Shown one piece after another: positions 37,550-45,587 of a stretch of DNA of 64,000 nucleotides. A program made the position numbers and the translations under genes. The DNA is from DAOUMU01 sp034409055 (lineage in GTDB: Bacteria; Chloroflexota; Anaerolineae; 4572-78; J111): assembly GCA_034409055.1 (NCBI GenBank), contig DAOUMU010000223.1, forward strand, positions 11,808-75,807. The letters are read 5' to 3'. The notes under the pieces are model-generated. The model was not told where the DNA came from, searched no databases, and saw only the letters and a list, made by a program, of their open reading frames with translations. How positions within the stretch are numbered: position 1 is the stretch's first letter; every line of letters starts with the position of its first letter.

Positions 37550-38488
37550 CTACACCGATGTCTTTCTTTCTTTTAGCCGCTGTGGTGCTGCTGCGGCGGC
37601 CATCCCCTTGTAGGCCATGTAGTGCGCCCGGTCCACTCCCTCGGGCAGGTCCAGGGGAATGTCTGCAATGTTCCGCGTTTGGAAAGCAGGGTAAGGTTGT
37701 GGAAAATCCGGCCGGGTACAGCCAGAGCAGGGGACGCCGACACGCGTCTTGGAGCTACGCCGATTCCAGAGCAATTTATTGCACGGTCCATGGGTGAGCG
37801 GAGCACGACAACCCATATGGAAGAAAAGGCAGCCCCTTTGTCCAAAGTCATGCTCCTCGACCCGGTATTCGTGGTACTCATTTCGGACACATCCCTGGTG
37901 AACCAGCAGGCCGTACCATTGGAGAGGGGTATTATATTCGCTGAGGGCAAGAGGCAAACCGGATACCAAGGCCGTTAATGTGCCGGCCACAACGTCGCCA
38001 TGACAGGGACATCCTGGCAGGTTAATGGCGGGCAACCCGCTCCAGGCCGTAAAACTTTCCCCCAAAAATCCCCCCTTCTTGTCCCGGTGGAACTGGAGAC
38101 CTGTTGCTTCCACCTCTCCAACTGCCGTAATCCCGCCAAAACTGGCGCATGTGCCAACAGCAATAACAACTTGCGCTTGCCTGGCCAATCCGGCTACGAG
38201 ATCCTTCTTCGGCTTGTTATCGAAGGTATCAAACATGCCGGTGCCACCAGGTCCCCGGATAACAGAGCCCTCGACGCACAAGATATCCAGGAGCTGTTCA
38301 CCGGAAAGCATTGCCTCGATTAACTGCTGATGTTGGCGTGGACTGTCGTTCGACAGGGAGGGATGCCAGAGCACCTCGATGTCGAGGAGTGCAAGGAGTT
38401 CTATCAGGTCCAGCGACTCTATATTCAGTAGCGACATACTATCTCCGCCACATCCCCCACATTGCAACCAGTAGAGTGTTTTAGACAT
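37550..38488 (-). CDS. [NiFe] hydrogenase small subunit without Tat signal
   Basis: A 312-residue electron-transfer subunit. It begins directly with MSKTLYWLQCGGCGGDSMSL, the proximal-cluster CxxC, so there is no twin-arginine leader. Further cluster ligands are visible in VAVGTCASFGG, LPGCPCHGDV, HQGCVRNEYHEY, FHMGCRAPLTHGPCN and VPCSGCTRPDFP, enough for three iron-sulfur clusters. This layout matches group 2 (HupS/HoxB-like) hydrogenases. It is the first gene of the run and lies 14 bases upstream of the large subunit. An inverted repeat (38497-38533) sits just before the start codon. Confidence 0.9.
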   Translation of the reverse strand: MSKTLYWLQCGGCGGDSMSLLNIESLDLIELLALLDIEVLWHPSLSNDSPRQHQQLIEAMLSGEQLLDILCVEGSVIRGPGGTGMFDTFDNKPKKDLVAGLARQAQVVIAVGTCASFGGITAVGEVEATGLQFHRDKKGGFLGESFTAWSGLPAINLPGCPCHGDVVAGTLTALVSGLPLALSEYNTPLQWYGLLVHQGCVRNEYHEYRVEEHDFGQRGCLFFHMGCRAPLTHGPCNKLLWNRRSSKTRVGVPCSGCTRPDFPQPYPAFQTRNIADIPLDLPEGVDRAHYMAYKGMAAAAAPQRLKERKTSV

Positions 38489-38496
38489 AGCTTTTT

Positions 38497-38533
38497 GTAT
38501 ACTGTAATCGGTGCGGCCAGACTAGCAGTATAC
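38497..38533. promoter_or_regulatory. Inverted repeat directly upstream of the hydrogenase operon
   Basis: gtatactg (38497-38504) and cagtatac (38526-38533) are exact inverted copies 21 bases apart, nine bases before the small-subunit ATG. The placement suits a repressor operator or a leader hairpin covering the ribosome site. Confidence 0.5.
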
Positions 38534-38598
38534 GCCTCCTTTCGTTCAAGATCTGTACAAGTATACCATAATCCAGATTCGTAAACAATGAATTCTGA

Positions 38599-38853
38599 GT
38601 ACTGGTTTTATCAAACCACCCACCGCAGCAACCGGTAGGGCAAAGTCTTCCTGGGGGACTGAATCGCCTGGGGGTGGTGGTCAATGATAATGGCATGGGG
38701 CTCCCTTCAGATTTCGACTGGCAGGCCTCACCATCACTGGGGTTACAGTTGGTCAGTATGTTAACCCAGCAACTGCAAGGTACAGTTGAGTTAGATACAA
38801 GTGCCGGCACTACCTTCAAAACCACGTTTCCAAAAGCAACAAACACAAAATAA
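38599..38853 (+). pseudogene. Decayed histidine kinase C-terminus (HATPase remnant)
   Basis: In frame from 38659 to the TAA at 38851-38853 the plus strand encodes VVVNDNGMGLPSDFDW, then SLGLQLVSMLTQQLQGTVEL, then AGTTFKTTFPK. These are the N, G1 and G2 region and last strand of the HATPase domain of PAS-linked sensor kinases of the HisKA_2/HWE type. An in-frame TGA at 38596 and unrelated sequence before about 38650 show that the rest is gone; no start codon or ribosome site fits. It is a relic of a kinase gene once next to the hydrogenase operon. Confidence 0.8.
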
Positions 38854-38869
38854 TGTATCCTCTCCAAAA

Positions 38870-38941
38870 GTAAGGGCGAGGCAAGTCGGATTGGTGGTAG
38901 TCGAAACAAACAAGCTATGCTCCGACTCGTCTCGCCCCTAC
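38870..38941. repeat. Inverted repeat with gtaagggcgaggcaagtcgga arms
   Basis: The 21-base left arm (38870-38890) faces 38921-38941 with three mismatches. A diverged half copy, including the acaaacaa(g)ctat spacer, lies at about 7898-7945. It is another member of the window's palindromic repeat set. Confidence 0.7.
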
Positions 38942-39017
38942 GCTATCCACAAATTTGAAGGAGGTACAAAATAATGTTTATTTATGGCCTTTATATCGCA
39001 CAAAAAACATAATATAC

Positions 39018-39046
39018 TTGACAAAATCTGTGAAATCTGTTATAAT
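39018..39046 (+). promoter_or_regulatory. Consensus sigma-70 promoter
   Basis: TTGACA at 39018-39023, a 17-base spacer and TATAAT at 39041-39046: a perfect consensus, 59 bases before the ATG at 39106. The 13 bases cataatatacttg covering the start of the -35 region recur at 45578-45590 before the second XRE-cupin gene. Confidence 0.85.
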
Positions 39047-39105
39047 GGCCACAGATGATTGGCCTATTATGGAGCGGAGGCTTCCATTGTTCTCAGGAGG
39101 GGAAA

Positions 39106-39669
39106 ATGAAAACTATTGGTTTTTGCACACATTTCACGGAAACAGACGAATGGGCTTTTGCCTATGCCTTCAATCTGGTCCGAAGTCGTAAACTCCAATT
39201 AAACATCTGTCACTGGTTGGAGTCGCCGTACAAGATTCGGCGCGATATCGTTTACGATGATCTCTTTAATCCCCAAAAAACTGTTCCCGTTACCCCAGAG
39301 ATTTTGAACAAGCTCGAGTTGGAACTGCGTGAATATTATGAACCGCAGTTAGGCGATTTTACAGACGTCGCCTTTAAGCTTTGTGAAGGGGCGTACCAGG
39401 TAGAGTTGATTCGCTGCTTCCGGCAACACTTGTTAGATCTGGTGGTGATGGGCTACCAGGAACCACCTTCAGACGCCTCTTCTGTCGAACAACCTCTGCC
39501 ACAGTTCGCTATGAATTTGCCGTATCCGGTTGTTATCGTCGGGGTCGATGGTCCTGACACTTTCTTGCTTAACCGCAAAGCATTTGAAATGATCGATCGA
39601 CTGGCCTTGCCGGAAGGCAGTTGGCAGGTTATCGGAGATGCTCAGTTAGCTGCTTCTCCCACTTCCTAG
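39106..39669 (+). CDS. Small soluble protein of unknown function, possibly universal-stress-like
   Basis: A 187-residue protein. It starts MKTIGFCTHFTETDEWAFAY and later has PYPVVIVGVDGPDTFLLNRK; alternating hydrophobic strands and helices suggest an alpha/beta fold like universal stress proteins, but the ATP-binding motif is not clear and I do not assign a family. There is no signal peptide or membrane segment. The start ATG at 39106 is well supported by aggagggg four bases upstream. It has its own consensus promoter and lies between the hydrogenase and Hmc-like operons, so strong constitutive expression is likely. Confidence 0.75.
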   Translation: MKTIGFCTHFTETDEWAFAYAFNLVRSRKLQLNICHWLESPYKIRRDIVYDDLFNPQKTVPVTPEILNKLELELREYYEPQLGDFTDVAFKLCEGAYQVELIRCFRQHLLDLVVMGYQEPPSDASSVEQPLPQFAMNLPYPVVIVGVDGPDTFLLNRKAFEMIDRLALPEGSWQVIGDAQLAASPTS

Positions 39670-39687
39670 ATAGGGCAAAACCTTGTC

Positions 39688-39738
39688 GTAGAGGCATCCC
39701 CATATGTCTACGGCGGGCATAGGGATGCCCTGGCTACG
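39688..39738. repeat. gggcatagggatgc repeat as a hairpin (copy 2)
   Basis: cgtagaggcatccccatatg (39688-39707) faces catagggatgccctggctac (39718-39737), giving an imperfect hairpin. The single right-hand word matches those at 8411-8451 and 46288-46332. Confidence 0.7.
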
Positions 39739-39749
39739 TTTTACAACAG

Positions 39750-39911
39750 GTAACTACCTACCTACCCTCATGTCATTCCGAGGAGCGCAGCGACGAGGAA
39801 TCTCCGAAACTTTGGCCCAAGAGGTCTACCCTGTGCCCCTTGGGTATTTACCAAAACCTTGGGGATTCTTCACTCGCTGCGCTCGTTCAGAATGACATGG
39901 TAGGTAGTTAC
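39750..39911. repeat. MITE-like palindromic element (copy 2)
   Basis: Outer arms gtaactacctacc (39750-39762) and ggtaggtagttac (39899-39911) are exact inverses. The inner part tgtcattccgaggagcgcag...ggaatctcc facing ggggattctt...cagaatgaca matches the core of 14914-15050 in inverted order. Different outer arms with the same core suggest independent insertions followed by arm divergence. Confidence 0.85.
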
Positions 39912-39959
39912 TACAACAGAAACTAGCTAGTTTTCGGGTAACTACTTCGACAGAGTAAG

Positions 39960-40037
39960 CCCTCACCCCCCAGTGCCCTCTCCCAATCTTGCCCTGAACC
40001 CAGTCGAAGGGTTGGGAGAGGGGGCTGGGGATGAGGG
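39960..40037. terminator. Long GC-rich hairpin at the 3' end of the Hmc-like operon
   Basis: ccctcaccccccagtgccct...ctcccaa (from 39960) faces ttgggagagggggctgggga...tgaggg (to 40037). The stem is more than 20 pairs with few mismatches and lies ten bases beyond the stop of the minus-strand gene at 40048. It may terminate that operon but is probably also repeat-derived, since a related ccctctccc...gagaggg unit sits in addB. Confidence 0.55.
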
Positions 40038-40047
40038 TTATTTTTTA

Positions 40048-41871
40048 TTAGCGTACTTGGGCCGCTTGTAGATTAATCGTATCAGAATTGTCATTAAATT
40101 TGTGGCAAGCTGGACACCGGCCCAGTTCTGGCCTGTCTTGCTGTTGTGCCTCCTGTTCGTGGCAGGTGATACAGGTGCCGTGCATCGCCTCTTTGTAACC
40201 AGCGGCATAATAATTAAACGTTGTCTCACCGGCCTGCGGCACCATCACTTCGTGACATTCTCCACAAGCTTTGGCCGTCTGAACTGTGTGTTCCCCACGG
40301 TGACACTCGACGCATGAAAGGTTACCGCCCAATTCAACCTGATGCAGCGTATGGTCGAAGATGGACGTTGGCCGGGCCATATCCTGATGACACTCCCAGC
40401 AGGCAGTCGCCTCGTCATTGGGCTTGCTCAGGTGGTGGCAGGTCAGGCAGACATCCTCGTCGTTGGTGGTCGATTCCTGCAATTGTTCCTGGTGGGCCAG
40501 ATGATCGAAATCGACCCGGTTTTGATCACGGTTGCCGTTGATCGACATGATTTCCCAACCCTGGGCAGCTTTGACCAGCATGCCCGGCAGGGATTGTTGA
40601 CCGGTGACAATGCTGACCGGCAAGGCAGCCACAACCAGGGCGATAACGAGTACAGCCAGGCCAGAACGTCGGACAACGGTACTTGTCAAGGAAGTTTCGA
40701 TGTGGACAAAAGTACTCTGGTTGAATTGTGGTTGGGCATAGGGTGAGGGCCGGTGGTCGGGGACTTCTTTTTGTAAAACAGCCAGATTCTCGAGGAACAA
40801 GAAGTATATCAACCCAGCCGCAGCGGGAACAGCAAAGGCGATGGCTACTTCAAGCATCGAAGGAATATAGCTGGCCCCTTCAGGTAATCGCATAGTCAAC
40901 ATACTCAATGACATTCTTTGGATGACAATACCAAAGACGGTCAGTAATCCACACGAAATCAGCCCCTCGTGATTATTGTGTATTCCGGGGATCAAGAGTA
41001 AAGTAGCCGGCAGCACGCCGCCGATCAATATTTCCGCAGCAAAGAGAAAACTTTGCCAGGAACCATCTAACCCAGCCGGAATAATACCCCGCCAGGCCAG
41101 GTCGCCTAAGCGCAAAATAAGGTAACCCCAGAGAACAAAGCCAGCTATTTTTCCAAGCTGGGCCAGGAGCTTCATATGCAGTTCCCGCTTAAAGAGCAAA
41201 GTTATAATAAAGCCATCCAACACAACGGCCATTAAGCCTAATCCAATCGAAGTGATAAAGAAGAACACCGGAATCAAGGGGCTGTACCACAAAGGATGAA
41301 CGCGGAAAGGCATAATCAGGAAGAGTGAGCCCAGAGAGGACTGGTGTAGGGTAGATAGCACAATACCGGCAATCACAATCGGGATCGTTAACCGGTGGAG
41401 CATCCGCGAGACCCATTGGAAGACAGGATATTGGAACCAACGATGTTCCAGGATGACCGAACCGAATTCTAAATTTAGCACCGTGAAATAGAGCATTACG
41501 CACCAGGCAATCTCGAACATAACCGAGTGGTGCTGCCAACGAACGATGGGCATATAAATGCGCCAGGGTAAGCCCAAGTCAAACAGAAGGGATACGATAA
41601 AGGACCCATACCCCAAAAGGGCCATCAGAATTGCGCGTCGAACAATAGGACGATACGTCTCTAGATGAAAGATGTAGACAATCGCGGCCAGCGTAAATCC
41701 GCCTCCAGAAAGGGCAACAAAGGCTAGCTTAAAGGCAATCCACAAGCCCCAAGGTGAGGTATCGTTTAGCCCGGTGGTGTATCCCAATCCCAACGCAAAA
41801 CGCAAAATTGCGGCCAGAGTTCCAACAAAAACAAAAATCCAGAGGATATCCTTAAATGTGCGCCTATTCAT
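40048..41871 (-). CDS. NrfD/HybB-type membrane subunit fused to a six-haem cytochrome c
   Basis: A 607-residue protein. Residues about 1-380 form a ten-helix NrfD/HybB/HmcC-type quinone-interacting membrane protein (for example ALGLGYTTGLNDTSPWGLWI). After a further helix at about 415-435 the C-terminal 170 residues carry six CxxCH sites: CLTCH, CWECH, CVECH, CGECH, CITCH and CPACH. These would bind covalent haem on the outer face. In Hmc complexes the membrane and cytochrome subunits are separate genes; here they are one chain. The ATG at 41871 is preferred over the GTG one codon earlier. It overlaps the upstream ferredoxin gene by eight bases. Confidence 0.9.
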   Translation of the reverse strand: MNRRTFKDILWIFVFVGTLAAILRFALGLGYTTGLNDTSPWGLWIAFKLAFVALSGGGFTLAAIVYIFHLETYRPIVRRAILMALLGYGSFIVSLLFDLGLPWRIYMPIVRWQHHSVMFEIAWCVMLYFTVLNLEFGSVILEHRWFQYPVFQWVSRMLHRLTIPIVIAGIVLSTLHQSSLGSLFLIMPFRVHPLWYSPLIPVFFFITSIGLGLMAVVLDGFIITLLFKRELHMKLLAQLGKIAGFVLWGYLILRLGDLAWRGIIPAGLDGSWQSFLFAAEILIGGVLPATLLLIPGIHNNHEGLISCGLLTVFGIVIQRMSLSMLTMRLPEGASYIPSMLEVAIAFAVPAAAGLIYFLFLENLAVLQKEVPDHRPSPYAQPQFNQSTFVHIETSLTSTVVRRSGLAVLVIALVVAALPVSIVTGQQSLPGMLVKAAQGWEIMSINGNRDQNRVDFDHLAHQEQLQESTTNDEDVCLTCHHLSKPNDEATACWECHQDMARPTSIFDHTLHQVELGGNLSCVECHRGEHTVQTAKACGECHEVMVPQAGETTFNYYAAGYKEAMHGTCITCHEQEAQQQDRPELGRCPACHKFNDNSDTINLQAAQVR

Positions 41872-42667
41872 CACTCTCCAGTCCTCCTTCCGTCTCTGTT
41901 TCTGGGTGGGATTCAGCTTCGAGGTTTGTCTGGTTAGCCATCATCCGCATACGGCGTTTGATGATCCAGTAGGGACCAACCAGCAGGGCTGTCATCCCAA
42001 GGGTTATAGCCGGTGTTTTGTTGAGCCAGGCCCATGTCAAATCAGGTAAGGGTTCTTGCCCGGGATACCCGTTGAAGCCCAGGAAGTCCAGGGGAACGTC
42101 GGAGATATAGAGAACAGAGGTGCCCCCAACTTCGTATTCACCATAAACTTTCGGTACATATTTATCCGGAAAAGACTCCAGCCGGGAATGGGCCTCGGCC
42201 AGAAGTTTATCACGTTCACCGAAAATCGTGGCCTGCTTAGGACAGGCCTCCACGCAGGCGGGTAATTGTCCAGCCTGCAGACGCTCATAGCACAAGGTGC
42301 ATTTGCGCACGTAGGGGACAGCGCAGTCCCATTCATAGCGGGGGATACCATAAGGACAGGCCATCACACAATAGCGACAGCCCATACATTTGTTGCCGTC
42401 GTAGATTACCGGACCTTCCGGCATCTTTTGCATAGCCCCAACCGGACAAACCGAGACACAGGCCGGTTCCAGGCAATGACGACATTGTTTGCGAACGTAA
42501 TGCCCGGCTGGTTGTTCCAGCACGGTTGTCCAACGCCTGGCAGACAAGCCATCAGGGCCGTCTTGGGGTGCAGGAATGTCCGGTCCCAACTCGTTGACCT
42601 GAACACAGGCATCCACGCACTTAAAGCAACCAACACATTTGGTAACGTCTGTTAGAATACCGATCAT
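41864..42667 (-). CDS. 4Fe-4S ferredoxin subunit with C-terminal membrane anchor (HybA/HmcB-like)
   Basis: A 267-residue protein with four cysteine clusters typical of the DmsB/HybA family: CVGCFKCVDAC, CRHCLEPACVSVCPVGA, CMGCRYCVMACPYG and CTLCYERLQAGQLPACVEAC. A single hydrophobic segment near residue 225 anchors it. There is no Tat leader (it begins MIGILTDVTKCVGC), so the clusters probably face the cytoplasm, which differs from classical HybA. It passes electrons between the NrfD-type subunit and the DsrK-like subunit (inferred). The start overlaps the stop of the cytochrome b-type gene by four bases. Confidence 0.9.
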   Translation of the reverse strand: MIGILTDVTKCVGCFKCVDACVQVNELGPDIPAPQDGPDGLSARRWTTVLEQPAGHYVRKQCRHCLEPACVSVCPVGAMQKMPEGPVIYDGNKCMGCRYCVMACPYGIPRYEWDCAVPYVRKCTLCYERLQAGQLPACVEACPKQATIFGERDKLLAEAHSRLESFPDKYVPKVYGEYEVGGTSVLYISDVPLDFLGFNGYPGQEPLPDLTWAWLNKTPAITLGMTALLVGPYWIIKRRMRMMANQTNLEAESHPETETEGGLESDE

Positions 42668-43368
42668 ATCTTCCTTCCTTCAGGGCCATAAAGTGTTCTG
42701 ATCACGTCGGTTCCACCCTGGGGCGTGAGATGCCAGGCAATCTCTGAAGCCAACCGGATCAGGGGAAAGAGTACGCAGTGGGCGATCTTGGTAAAAGGAA
42801 TTAAGATCAAAAGCACAATACCATTGAGCGTGTGAAAGAGCATCAATCCGTCATAAGGGATTGGATTCCAGGGACGGCCAGCCATGTAGCCTGATACAAA
42901 TATATTGAGTAAGAGCAACAGCAGTAGATAATCCATCACCCCACTCAATATACGCGCGCTGCGGATATATAGACGATGCAATAGCAGGTATGCTCCAGCC
43001 ACAACAGCAATCAAGGTCAAACCATCCAAAACAAAGCGGGGAATGGCCGGCCAACCTATCCCCACCGTCGAGCGGAGAATATCGATATGATTTTGTAGAA
43101 AAAGCAATCCAAAAACCACGCCGAGATGAAAAACGAAGGAAGCATAGCTGTAGATGGGCCTTACCCGGTGCAAACGGTGAACGGGTAAAAGCCAGCTTAG
43201 AGTTTCTTTGATCACTTGAGCATAAGGCAAATGGCGATTTCCGGCCCGACGAATGGCAGTGATCATTCCCCAAACGGAGAGGATAACCAGTCGGGCCAGG
43301 CCCAGCACCAAGACGGCCAGGGTAAAACGGAAGACCGGACCCGTTGCAATTTCAAGCCAGGTTGGCAT
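42664..43368 (-). CDS. NarI/DsrM-like membrane cytochrome b subunit of the Hmc-like complex
   Basis: A 234-residue membrane protein with about five helices in the NarI/HmcE/DsrM/TmcC superfamily. Histidines such as FVFHLGVVFGLLFLQNH and KIAHCVLFPLIR are suitable haem b ligands. It would exchange electrons between the quinone pool and the DsrK/HdrD-like partner encoded just upstream. The ATG at 43368 is chosen because aggagg lies nine bases before it; the longer frame to 43518 would overlap the previous gene. The stop overlaps the next gene by four bases. Confidence 0.85.
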   Translation of the reverse strand: MPTWLEIATGPVFRFTLAVLVLGLARLVILSVWGMITAIRRAGNRHLPYAQVIKETLSWLLPVHRLHRVRPIYSYASFVFHLGVVFGLLFLQNHIDILRSTVGIGWPAIPRFVLDGLTLIAVVAGAYLLLHRLYIRSARILSGVMDYLLLLLLLNIFVSGYMAGRPWNPIPYDGLMLFHTLNGIVLLILIPFTKIAHCVLFPLIRLASEIAWHLTPQGGTDVIRTLYGPEGRKI

Positions 43369-43399
43369 GATGCTTTGACCTCCTAACCAGATGAGTAAT

Positions 43400-44791
43400 C
43401 TATAGTTTGATTGCCCGCAAAACCAATTCGTGTACGCCGGCAATTTGCACAGGTAAGTCGTAATAATCCACAATCTCCCGAAGCTGCTTCTTGCAATTGG
43501 CACAGGGGGTGGCAACAATGTCAGCGCCAGTGGCTCGAATTTGTTCCGCTTTGGTTTTGCCTATAATTTCCATACGGAGATTATGGATTTCGTTCAAGGA
43601 AACCAGCCCACCGCCCCCACCGCAGCAGTAATTCTGGGTACCGTGGGGATGCATTTCCACGAAATCTTTTACAAAACTGCGTAAAATCTTACGTGGTTGA
43701 TCGACGATCCAACCCGAGCGGGCGATGTTGCAAGGATCGTGATAAGTGACACGTTCTGGGACAGCATTCGGATCTAGCTGAATTTTACCTTCTTTGATTC
43801 CCTGCCAGGTCACGTCGAGGATGCTGACGACGGGTGGCGGCGGGCCATCCTGGACAAATGTCGGAATGAATTGCTTGGCTGTTCGCGCGGCATGGCCACA
43901 TTCACCAACCAAAACTTTACTAACTTTCAACCGTCGTGCTTCTGCCACCAGTTTTTTTACGATACGCTCCATAATCCAGTCGTTGTAGAACAGACCGTAA
44001 TTAATACAATCATAATAATGTGAGCTTATCGTCCACTTGATGCCTGCTGCGTGCAGGACGGCAGCATTGCCCATCAGGGTATCCGCTTCCATCAGATAGT
44101 CGCTAACCGGGGCAAAAAAGATGTACTCCACACCCTCCTGGTCAATAGGGAAGCGAACAGGAACCCCCTTCATCTCCTCCAATTCTTCTTCCAGAAACTC
44201 GATATTATCGAGCAAGGCCGGCAGGGGGATGGCTGAAGTGTTCCCCGTTTTCCCTTCCAACTGTTCCCGGACCGATACAACCAATGCCTTGGGGGCGATC
44301 CCAATTTCGCTGAGAATGTAACGACCCAGTCGAGCCATCAGCCCGTGGTCAATCCCCAGTGGACATTCAAGTTTACAGCGGCGGCAGGCTGTACAGCGAT
44401 AGAACAACTCGGCCATCTCATCAATCTGCTCTTCAGTCAGGGGAGCGTTGCCCAAGAATTGACCCCTCAGCCAGCCAGAGGTGGTAAAATGTCGCCGGTA
44501 GATGTCTAACAGTAAATTGGTACGATAACAAGGAACATCGCGTGGGTCGCCCGAGGCCTGGTAGACTTGACAACTTACGGCGCAGCGAGCACACTTGGTA
44601 CTGGTACGGGCATACATATCCAGTAAAAAACGGTAGTTACTATGGCGCAAAATTGCCGCAAAGGCAGTCAAGAAATCCTCGACCCGATCCCCAGCCGAGA
44701 GGGGGGGCTCGATATGGTAATGGTACGAGGGGATTGGATGTTGGTCTGCCTGTAAAACACTGTCTGTAGACGTTGAGAACGAACTCACCAT
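43400..44791 (-). CDS. HdrD/DsrK-like iron-sulfur subunit of the Hmc-like complex (paralog 1 of 3)
   Basis: A 463-residue cytoplasmic Fe-S protein. Two ferredoxin-like sites lie in the first third (CARCAVSCQVY, CTACRRCKLECPLG), followed by two CCG-type regions: VGECGHAARTAKQF, TYHDPCNIARSGW, NYCCGGGGGLVS and VATPCANCKKQL. CCG domains bind the catalytic [4Fe-4S] cluster used on disulfides in HdrB/HdrD. HmcF, TmcB and DsrK share this layout. It starts directly after the stop of the XRE-cupin regulator with no gap, so it is the first structural gene of the operon. Confidence 0.9.
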   Translation of the reverse strand: MVSSFSTSTDSVLQADQHPIPSYHYHIEPPLSAGDRVEDFLTAFAAILRHSNYRFLLDMYARTSTKCARCAVSCQVYQASGDPRDVPCYRTNLLLDIYRRHFTTSGWLRGQFLGNAPLTEEQIDEMAELFYRCTACRRCKLECPLGIDHGLMARLGRYILSEIGIAPKALVVSVREQLEGKTGNTSAIPLPALLDNIEFLEEELEEMKGVPVRFPIDQEGVEYIFFAPVSDYLMEADTLMGNAAVLHAAGIKWTISSHYYDCINYGLFYNDWIMERIVKKLVAEARRLKVSKVLVGECGHAARTAKQFIPTFVQDGPPPPVVSILDVTWQGIKEGKIQLDPNAVPERVTYHDPCNIARSGWIVDQPRKILRSFVKDFVEMHPHGTQNYCCGGGGGLVSLNEIHNLRMEIIGKTKAEQIRATGADIVATPCANCKKQLREIVDYYDLPVQIAGVHELVLRAIKL

Positions 44792-45421
44792 TTATTCTCC
44801 TTCTAATTCTAAATCATCTAAGGCCAAATCTGGTGTGGCCTTGGTTGAAAAGACCATGATAGCTACGGCTGTATCGGAGCTTCGGTTCCGCCAGCAATGC
44901 AAAACATTACCATTGAATGAGAGACTGTCGCCCGGTCCAAGTTGATAGCTTTGACCATTTGCCTCGTATTCAATTTGACCACTCAAACATAGGACAAACT
45001 GGTGTGAATAGACAGCAAAAAACGACTGGTCATGGTCAAGATCAGTAACATCGGGGATCGATAGATCTGTTTGAGACTGGGTAGCGTACGTCAGAGTATG
45101 CAAAGCCTGATCAGCCAACAGTTCGCCTTCTGTGGACGGCTCGCGCTTTGTGAGTTGACCAGTGCAGTGATTTTTAGCCCGGGTCAGAATAACTTCGTTG
45201 GGGCAAACGTCCTGGAAAAAGGAACTGGCCGGCGCCCCCAGCGCAGAGGCAATTTTGCACAACGTAGCCACCGTTGGGGCTACTTCACCTCTTTCCAGGA
45301 GGCTGATCGCATTGGGCGACAGGCCACAGCCAGCAGCCAGTTGCCTGATCGTTAATTGATGCTTTTTTCTGAGGTAACGAATTTTTCGGCCGACGTTACG
45401 CCACGACTCTCTGACTGGCAT
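44792..45421 (-). CDS. XRE-family regulator with C-terminal cupin domain
   Basis: A 209-residue transcription factor: an N-terminal helix-turn-helix (TIRQLAAGCGLSPNAISLLE) and a C-terminal cupin (LGPGDSLSFNGNVLHCWRN). The cupin usually binds a small ligand or metal. It is the first gene of the Hmc-like operon, zero bases from the next gene, and a good promoter lies upstream. It has a divergent paralog at 45653-46264. Both probably bind the gap between them, so autoregulation is likely. Confidence 0.9.
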   Translation of the reverse strand: MPVRESWRNVGRKIRYLRKKHQLTIRQLAAGCGLSPNAISLLERGEVAPTVATLCKIASALGAPASSFFQDVCPNEVILTRAKNHCTGQLTKREPSTEGELLADQALHTLTYATQSQTDLSIPDVTDLDHDQSFFAVYSHQFVLCLSGQIEYEANGQSYQLGPGDSLSFNGNVLHCWRNRSSDTAVAIMVFSTKATPDLALDDLELEGE

Positions 45422-45463
45422 GGATTACAACCTTATTGTGAAAGATGCCCCTTTATCGGCAAG

Positions 45464-45492
45464 ATTGTACCATAAAGTTGGACATCTGTCAA
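45464..45492 (-). promoter_or_regulatory. Sigma-70 promoter of the regulator/Hmc-like operon
   Basis: On the minus strand TTGACA (45492-45487), a 17-base spacer and TACAAT (45469-45464), about 43 bases before the ATG at 45421. Confidence 0.8.
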
Positions 45493-45521
45493 ATATATTA
45501 GTTGTAATGTTGTTATTTTTT

Positions 45522-45536
45522 ATTGTAAACCACAAT
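45522..45536. promoter_or_regulatory. Candidate operator between the divergent regulators
   Basis: attgtaaaccacaat is a palindrome with five-base arms, and similar ttgtaa/acaatt words flank it on both sides. Its central place between two divergent promoters suits XRE-family binding. No experimental support. Confidence 0.35.
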
Positions 45537-45587
45537 TAACTGTACAATTAAAGCATAAATGTGACACGGAAAGTTTTCATAATATAC

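Larger units (their letters stand above)
39670..40047. other. 380-base gap of repeats between convergent genes
   Basis: No gene found. It holds the hairpin version of the gggcatagggatgc repeat, the second MITE-like palindrome and a long GC-rich hairpin next to the end of the membrane cytochrome gene. Short ORFs here are repeat-derived. Confidence 0.65.

Noticed and set aside
38481..38909. Minus-strand ORF of 142 codons upstream of the hydrogenase small subunit
   Set aside because: It runs across the kinase relic, which reads convincingly on the plus strand, and has no domain.
42664..43518. Longer reading of the Hmc-like cytochrome b gene starting at 43518
   Set aside because: It would overlap the DsrK-like gene by about 120 bases, whereas the ATG at 43368 has a perfect aggagg site.
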